This document shows positions 60,221-64,000 of a stretch of DNA of 64,000 bases, piece after piece (positions within the stretch are counted from its first letter, which is position 1; the number at the start of each line of letters is the position of its first letter). Below the pieces are notes generated by a model, which saw only the letters and a list, made by a program, of their open reading frames with translations, was not told where the DNA came from and searched no databases. The position numbers were made by a program, and so were the translations under genes. The stretch lies in the NCBI RefSeq assembly GCF_900106785.1, contig NZ_LT629834.1, positions 62,001-126,000 on the forward strand, read 5' to 3'. The DNA comes from Prevotellamassilia timonensis (GTDB taxonomy: Bacteria; Bacteroidota; Bacteroidia; Bacteroidales; Bacteroidaceae).

Positions 60221-60943
60221 ATGAAATCGCGAGCCATAGTTTTACATATCACAAAATACAACGACGAGCAGCTCATTGCCGACCTGCTGACCGAAAATCA
60301 GGGCAACTTGGGCATGATTGTGCGCATTAGCCGCTCAAAGCGGACCGCGGTGCGCCACACGCTGTTTCAGCCGCTGGCCATTCTCGACCTGGAGTGGGAG
60401 CACCGCCCAAAGGCTAACCTGCAGCGGCCCAAGGCGGTGCAGGTGGCATGGCCATTGTGCTCGCTGCCCACCGACCCCTACAAACTGTCAATTGCCATGT
60501 TTGTGGCCGAAGTGTTGCACCATGCCATCAAACAGGAGCCCGACTCGCACACCATATTCAATTACGTGCTGCGCTCAGTGCAGTGGCTCGACGTGTGCCA
60601 GTCGGGCTTTGCCAACTTTCACTTGGTGTTTCTGCTGCGCCTGACGCACTTCCTCGGGTTTATGCCAAATGTGGAGGACGCACATGAGGGCGACTACTTC
60701 GACTTGCGGGCTTCGTGTTTTACCGCACAGCAGCCGTCGCATGCCGACTTTCTGGCGCCGCGCGATGCGGCCTTGGTGCCGAAACTCATGCGTATGCGCT
60801 ACGACACCATGCGCTTTTTCCATTTCAATGGTGCCGAGCGCTCGCGCCTGCTCGAGTATATCAACCTTTACTACCGGCTGCACGTGCCAAACTTCCCCGA
60901 ACTCAAGTCGTTGGCTGTGCTCAAGGATTTGTTTGCACACTGA
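60221..60943 (+). CDS. recO: DNA repair protein RecO
   Basis: A 240-residue recombination mediator of the RecFOR pathway. The N-terminal OB fold starts MKSRAIVLHITKYNDEQLIA and continues KTRAVRHTLFQPL-like sequence (SKRTAVRHTLFQPLAILDLE). A helical C-terminal domain follows, with KLSIAMFVAEVLHHAI and VFLLRLTHFLGFMPN. The four-Cys zinc site of many RecO proteins is absent, as is common in Bacteroidales. The start is ATG 60221; an in-frame ATG at 60140 would translate the end of repeat B4. Confidence 0.93.
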   Translation: MKSRAIVLHITKYNDEQLIADLLTENQGNLGMIVRISRSKRTAVRHTLFQPLAILDLEWEHRPKANLQRPKAVQVAWPLCSLPTDPYKLSIAMFVAEVLHHAIKQEPDSHTIFNYVLRSVQWLDVCQSGFANFHLVFLLRLTHFLGFMPNVEDAHEGDYFDLRASCFTAQQPSHADFLAPRDAALVPKLMRMRYDTMRFFHFNGAERSRLLEYINLYYRLHVPNFPELKSLAVLKDLFAH

Positions 60944-61033
60944 GGCGCCCCGCAGCATGGGGGATTCAAAATCAGCAACAAATACAATACCGCTTTGGGG
61001 GATTTTAAGTAGCCTAAACGCGCTGCAAGGAAA

Positions 61034-61230
61034 CGCAAGCACTAAATACTACCACCAAACGCTAACATCAAACGCTACCACAAAACGCTAGCTCAAAACG
61101 CTAGCTCTAATGGGCGACGCGTCTCGCGTCGGGTTAATGAAGGAAAAGAATACAAGCTCTACTAAATAACAGTTGCACTATCCCCGACGCGAGACGCGTC
61201 GCCCCCATTAGTGGTAGCGTTTGGTGCTTG
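61034..61230. repeat. Palindromic element A6 with minisatellite flanks
   Basis: Flank units AAACGCTAACATC and AAACGCTAGC (61034-61105) precede left arm GGGCGACGCGTCTCGCGTCG (61108-61133). The loop is about 48 bases. The right arm CCCGACGCGAGACGCGTCGC (61182-61211) is followed by inverted units GTGGTAGCGTTTGGTGCTTG. Confidence 0.9.
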
Positions 61231-61319
61231 AGGCCGTTCGAATGTTTACGTTTTACCAAACAACAATAACATATATATTCCCCTCTATTTTGAACGCTCT
61301 ACCCGCAGCGGCCATACAC

Positions 61320-61372
61320 ACTACAAGCGCAAGCATCAACAGGGCTCAGCCCTTGGTGCTTGCGCTTGTAGT
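61320..61372. terminator. Bidirectional terminator between recO and the DUF5686 gene
   Basis: ACTACAAGCGCAAGCA and TGCTTGCGCTTGTAGT form a perfect 16-bp outer stem, with an inner GGGCT/AGCCC stem. It lies 18 bases beyond the minus-strand stop, between converging genes. Its stem shares the GCTTGCG word of the family A flanks. Confidence 0.82.
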
Positions 61373-61389
61373 ATATCTATATATGTACA

Positions 61390-63984
61390 TCAGAATGTCA
61401 GACGGAACATGCCGCGAATGCCCCACTTTTGTGTGCCCGGACGTATATAGTTAAGGCGGTGCACATACTCAATGTGGAATATCTTGAATATGTTGTGAAT
61501 ACCGGCCACCACCTCAACATACGGCACCTTGCGGTCCATCACGCGCGACTGGTAGTTGAACCCGTCATCGCCCCAGTTGCCGGGGAAGTAGAGCAGGCGC
61601 TGGTCGTTGGCGTTCTTGTCGAGGAACGGATTGTTCTTGCTGCTGAGTGTGCCCCACAGCACATTGCAACCAATATATTCGCGCCATTTCAACTTTTTGA
61701 GCAGAGGTATGCGGTTGAATATCTTGCCGTTCAAGTCCCACGAATACATGAGCGACACGTAGCGGTCGTTCAAGAACTCCATGTTGTCGATGAGGTTGAA
61801 GGTGTTATCCTCCATAATGTACGACAGGTTGGCAGCTGGCATGATGAGCAACGGGAACGGCACTTTGTTCCACTGCACGCCACCCTTGAGCGTAAAGTCC
61901 ATTTTGCCCCACGAGGCCAGCCACAAACGCTTGTACACCCCGGCCTCGGTCAGGTTGTAGGCATAGTCGGCACGGCCAAAGTTGTAGAGGCCGGCGGTGT
62001 GGCTGAGCGAAAAGATGGGCGCATCGTTATTCGATGCTATGCGGCGCTGCTTGGTGTTAATCCATTTTACGCCAGGCTGGTAGCGTAGCCCCATGCTCAA
62101 GTCGTAGGTGCGCAGATAGGGTAGATTGAAACCCGCCTCACGGCTGATGCCGTCGGCATGCACGCTTTGGTAGAACAGGTGGCCCGTAGGCGTGTCCTTC
62201 GATGTGCGCAACTGCACGTCGAAACGCAAACCATTCTCCCACTCGCGGTCCCACAGCAGTTTGTAGGTTTCGTAGTACATCATGTGGTCCACCGTGGTCC
62301 ACTTGAACGAGGTGAACACGTTATCCTTGTCGGTGGGCATAAATTTGTCGGAAGGCGACATCACGTCGCGCGAGTAGTTGAAGGTGAGGTTGTTCACCGG
62401 AAACTCGCGTGGCAAATAGGCCTTTTTGTTGAACGAATAGGTTACCTCGCCCATGCCTTTCCACTTTTCGTCCTTAAAGCCGTAGGCTATGTAGCCCTTG
62501 AGAAACAGGTGCTTGTTAAAGTTGGCCGTGGTTTGGGCCGAAGCACGCAGGCGCAGCCCGTCAACAAAGTTGTGCGTTATCATGGTGTTGACCGGACCGA
62601 TGTCTACCTTCGATGGTTTGTCGGGGTTCACCGATGTTTCTACAAAGTTCTCAATAAATGCCTTGGCCACCCACAGCACGGGTTTGAAGCCCTTCACGCT
62701 TTCGAGCTTCTTGATGAGTTGTTTCATTGTGCTCTCGCTCTTGGTGAGCGAGTCGGCACGGTGCTCCTGCCAAAAATGCTCGTCCTGCATCTGTGCATTG
62801 GCCGAGGTGAGCGTCTCGCCCTTGAACTTGAAGGTCTTGTCGGGAATGGGTTCGAAGGCAAAGTTGCTATACTCGGTGTCGCGCTTTACCTGGAATTTGC
62901 CGGCCGACTTGGTAATGTGCAGCTGCACAAGCATGTTGTCCTTTACAAGCACCTGCTCGCCGGTGGGCAACTGGTCGAAGGTTTGAATGATGCGCATGCT
63001 CTGCACAAAGTTCACATCGCTGCGCACGGGTATGCCCATGTCGGCCTTGTAGACGCGGTAAGTGCCATCGGCCATGATGTAGAGGCTGCCCGAAAACCCG
63101 AAGTCCTGCGGATTGTTAGGCGTAAAGTCCACCTGTATGCAGCGCTGTTTGCCGTCCACCATCAGTGTGTCTACTATAAAGTAGCGGTAAAACGATATGG
63201 CCGTTCGCGATGATATCGGACTGGTAAAGGGGTATTGCAGCAAGCGCACCTCGTCATTGTAGATGTCTACATCGGTAAAGCAGTCCTTCAGCATGGTGTT
63301 GACAATGTCACCCGTGTTGAGCAGGTCGTTGATGCCGTTTGAGCGCTGACCAAGAATGATGTTCTTCTCGCTCTTGGGCTCCTTGCGGTAGATAAGGCGC
63401 GTGACGGTTTCGTCCACCGACAGGGGCAGAATGAGTTTGCCCGTCTCGTTACACACCTCCACGTGGTCTTTAAGGAAAGGCAGTTTCTTGAATTTGCCTT
63501 CTTCAAACACCTTGTCGGTCACATCGTTCAGGGCAAAGGTTATTTTGCTGTATTTGTCTATGCTGTAATAGTCGTGCTGATGCAGGTCGCTGCTCTTCTT
63601 AGCCGCTATCACCTTGCGCATGAGTTCAACGGCAGGGTTGTTCTTGCGCGAGTATTTGGTTTTCTTGCCCGTCACCTCTGCCGTGCCGAGCGAGCGGTCC
63701 AGCGACTTAAGACGGAACACCAGCGAGTCGGCCACCTCCTTCACCGAAACGGTTTTGGTTTCGTAGCCGAGCACCGAAAAACGCAAACGACCGGCTTTGA
63801 ACGGAAGCGTGAAACGCCCGTCGAAGTCGGTTTGCGTGCCACCGCCATCAACGTATATCACATTGACGAATGGCAGCTTCTCACCAGTTTTACTGTCAAT
63901 CACCACGCCCGAAATGTTGCGTTGGGCCAATACGGCACCAATGCAGCCGAGCAGCAAAGTCAAGAGTAAGAATAGTCGTTTCAT
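61390..63984 (-). CDS. DUF5686 / carboxypeptidase-regulatory-like outer-membrane protein
   Basis: An 864-residue outer-membrane protein of the Bacteroidetes DUF5686 family. Signal MKRLFLLLTLLLGCIGAVLAQ is followed by a CarboxypepD_reg-like domain (RNISGVVIDSKTGEKLPFVN, about 22-105), the family core (NNPAVELMRKVIAAKKSSDL; YYSIDKYSKITF near 140) and a C-terminal beta barrel (from about 470), ending with aromatic MFRLTF. There is no classical TonB-dependent plug. The function is unknown. It starts 16 bases from the window edge; no promoter is visible within those bases. Confidence 0.92.
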   Translation of the reverse strand: MKRLFLLLTLLLGCIGAVLAQRNISGVVIDSKTGEKLPFVNVIYVDGGGTQTDFDGRFTLPFKAGRLRFSVLGYETKTVSVKEVADSLVFRLKSLDRSLGTAEVTGKKTKYSRKNNPAVELMRKVIAAKKSSDLHQHDYYSIDKYSKITFALNDVTDKVFEEGKFKKLPFLKDHVEVCNETGKLILPLSVDETVTRLIYRKEPKSEKNIILGQRSNGINDLLNTGDIVNTMLKDCFTDVDIYNDEVRLLQYPFTSPISSRTAISFYRYFIVDTLMVDGKQRCIQVDFTPNNPQDFGFSGSLYIMADGTYRVYKADMGIPVRSDVNFVQSMRIIQTFDQLPTGEQVLVKDNMLVQLHITKSAGKFQVKRDTEYSNFAFEPIPDKTFKFKGETLTSANAQMQDEHFWQEHRADSLTKSESTMKQLIKKLESVKGFKPVLWVAKAFIENFVETSVNPDKPSKVDIGPVNTMITHNFVDGLRLRASAQTTANFNKHLFLKGYIAYGFKDEKWKGMGEVTYSFNKKAYLPREFPVNNLTFNYSRDVMSPSDKFMPTDKDNVFTSFKWTTVDHMMYYETYKLLWDREWENGLRFDVQLRTSKDTPTGHLFYQSVHADGISREAGFNLPYLRTYDLSMGLRYQPGVKWINTKQRRIASNNDAPIFSLSHTAGLYNFGRADYAYNLTEAGVYKRLWLASWGKMDFTLKGGVQWNKVPFPLLIMPAANLSYIMEDNTFNLIDNMEFLNDRYVSLMYSWDLNGKIFNRIPLLKKLKWREYIGCNVLWGTLSSKNNPFLDKNANDQRLLYFPGNWGDDGFNYQSRVMDRKVPYVEVVAGIHNIFKIFHIEYVHRLNYIRPGTQKWGIRGMFRLTF

Positions 63985-64000
63985 AAGTTGTGTTGGAAAT

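Overview
The window reads as the chromosome of a Bacteroidales bacterium, most likely Prevotella-like (Prevotellaceae). The evidence is a SusC/SusD pair, three surface proteins with type IX secretion (T9SS) features, the Bacteroidetes promoter form TTTG-N19-23-TAnnTTTG upstream of many genes, FtsZ proteins ending in a PTYKR/PTFKR-type peptide, and a DUF5686 TonB-type outer-membrane protein. Base 1 cuts a gene, and 63984 is the start codon of the last gene, so both ends are cut from a longer replicon.

Layout. 1-2.5 kb: an AT-richer segment with the 5' part of a T9SS cargo gene; it ends inside a tyrosine recombinase broken at its HxxR box. 2.5-5.0 kb: a decayed mobile island with the truncated integrase, a second fragment of the same integrase, long palindromes and a cluster of GTGTAAGAT sites. 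5.5-11.2 kb: susC-susD-lipoprotein operon. 12-18.6 kb: M20 deacylase, SLC13 transporter, and a divergent threonine-catabolism pair (tdh/kbl). 19.3-25.9 kb: AAA/DUF4143 ATPase, then the convoy gliding-domain protein-uvrA-peptide transporter. 26.4-31.6 kb: rlpA, an Rpn-type nuclease gene with a tandem partial duplication, and a large MG-domain surface protein. 31.8-40.0 kb: a division and cell-wall (dcw) cluster, murG-murC-ftsQ-ftsA-ftsZ-ftsZ2-yqeY, carrying two tandem ftsZ genes. 40.6-42.2 kb: hlyIII-ridA-LOG. 42.8-46.8 kb: sufC-sufD-(small membrane ORF)-sufS without sufB. 46.9-55.9 kb: rnhB, DUF3109, ung, a T9SS cargo gene with a 56-residue companion, dipeptidyl peptidase IV and an RNA methyltransferase. 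56.0-58.9 kb: cysE, an orphan response regulator and cysK. 59.2-64 kb: tRNA-Glu-rpsT, recO and a DUF5686 protein.

The most unusual aspects are (i) the tandem ftsZ paralogues, both keeping the GTPase signature, T7 loop and C-terminal peptide, and (ii) the intergenic space, which is filled with several families of long palindromic elements (called A, B, C, D and G here). Many are bracketed by short minisatellites that are themselves inverted on the two sides (H, E, F and 12-bp units). The families are nested, tandemly amplified (four copies at 11.3-12.0 kb, three at 47.5-48.1 kb), and in places flipped: one loop is inverted relative to its neighbours, and one B copy is the reverse complement of another. 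They sit mostly between converging genes but also in 5' leaders. No transposase for them is visible. All calls come from reading the sequence; no database search or folding was run.
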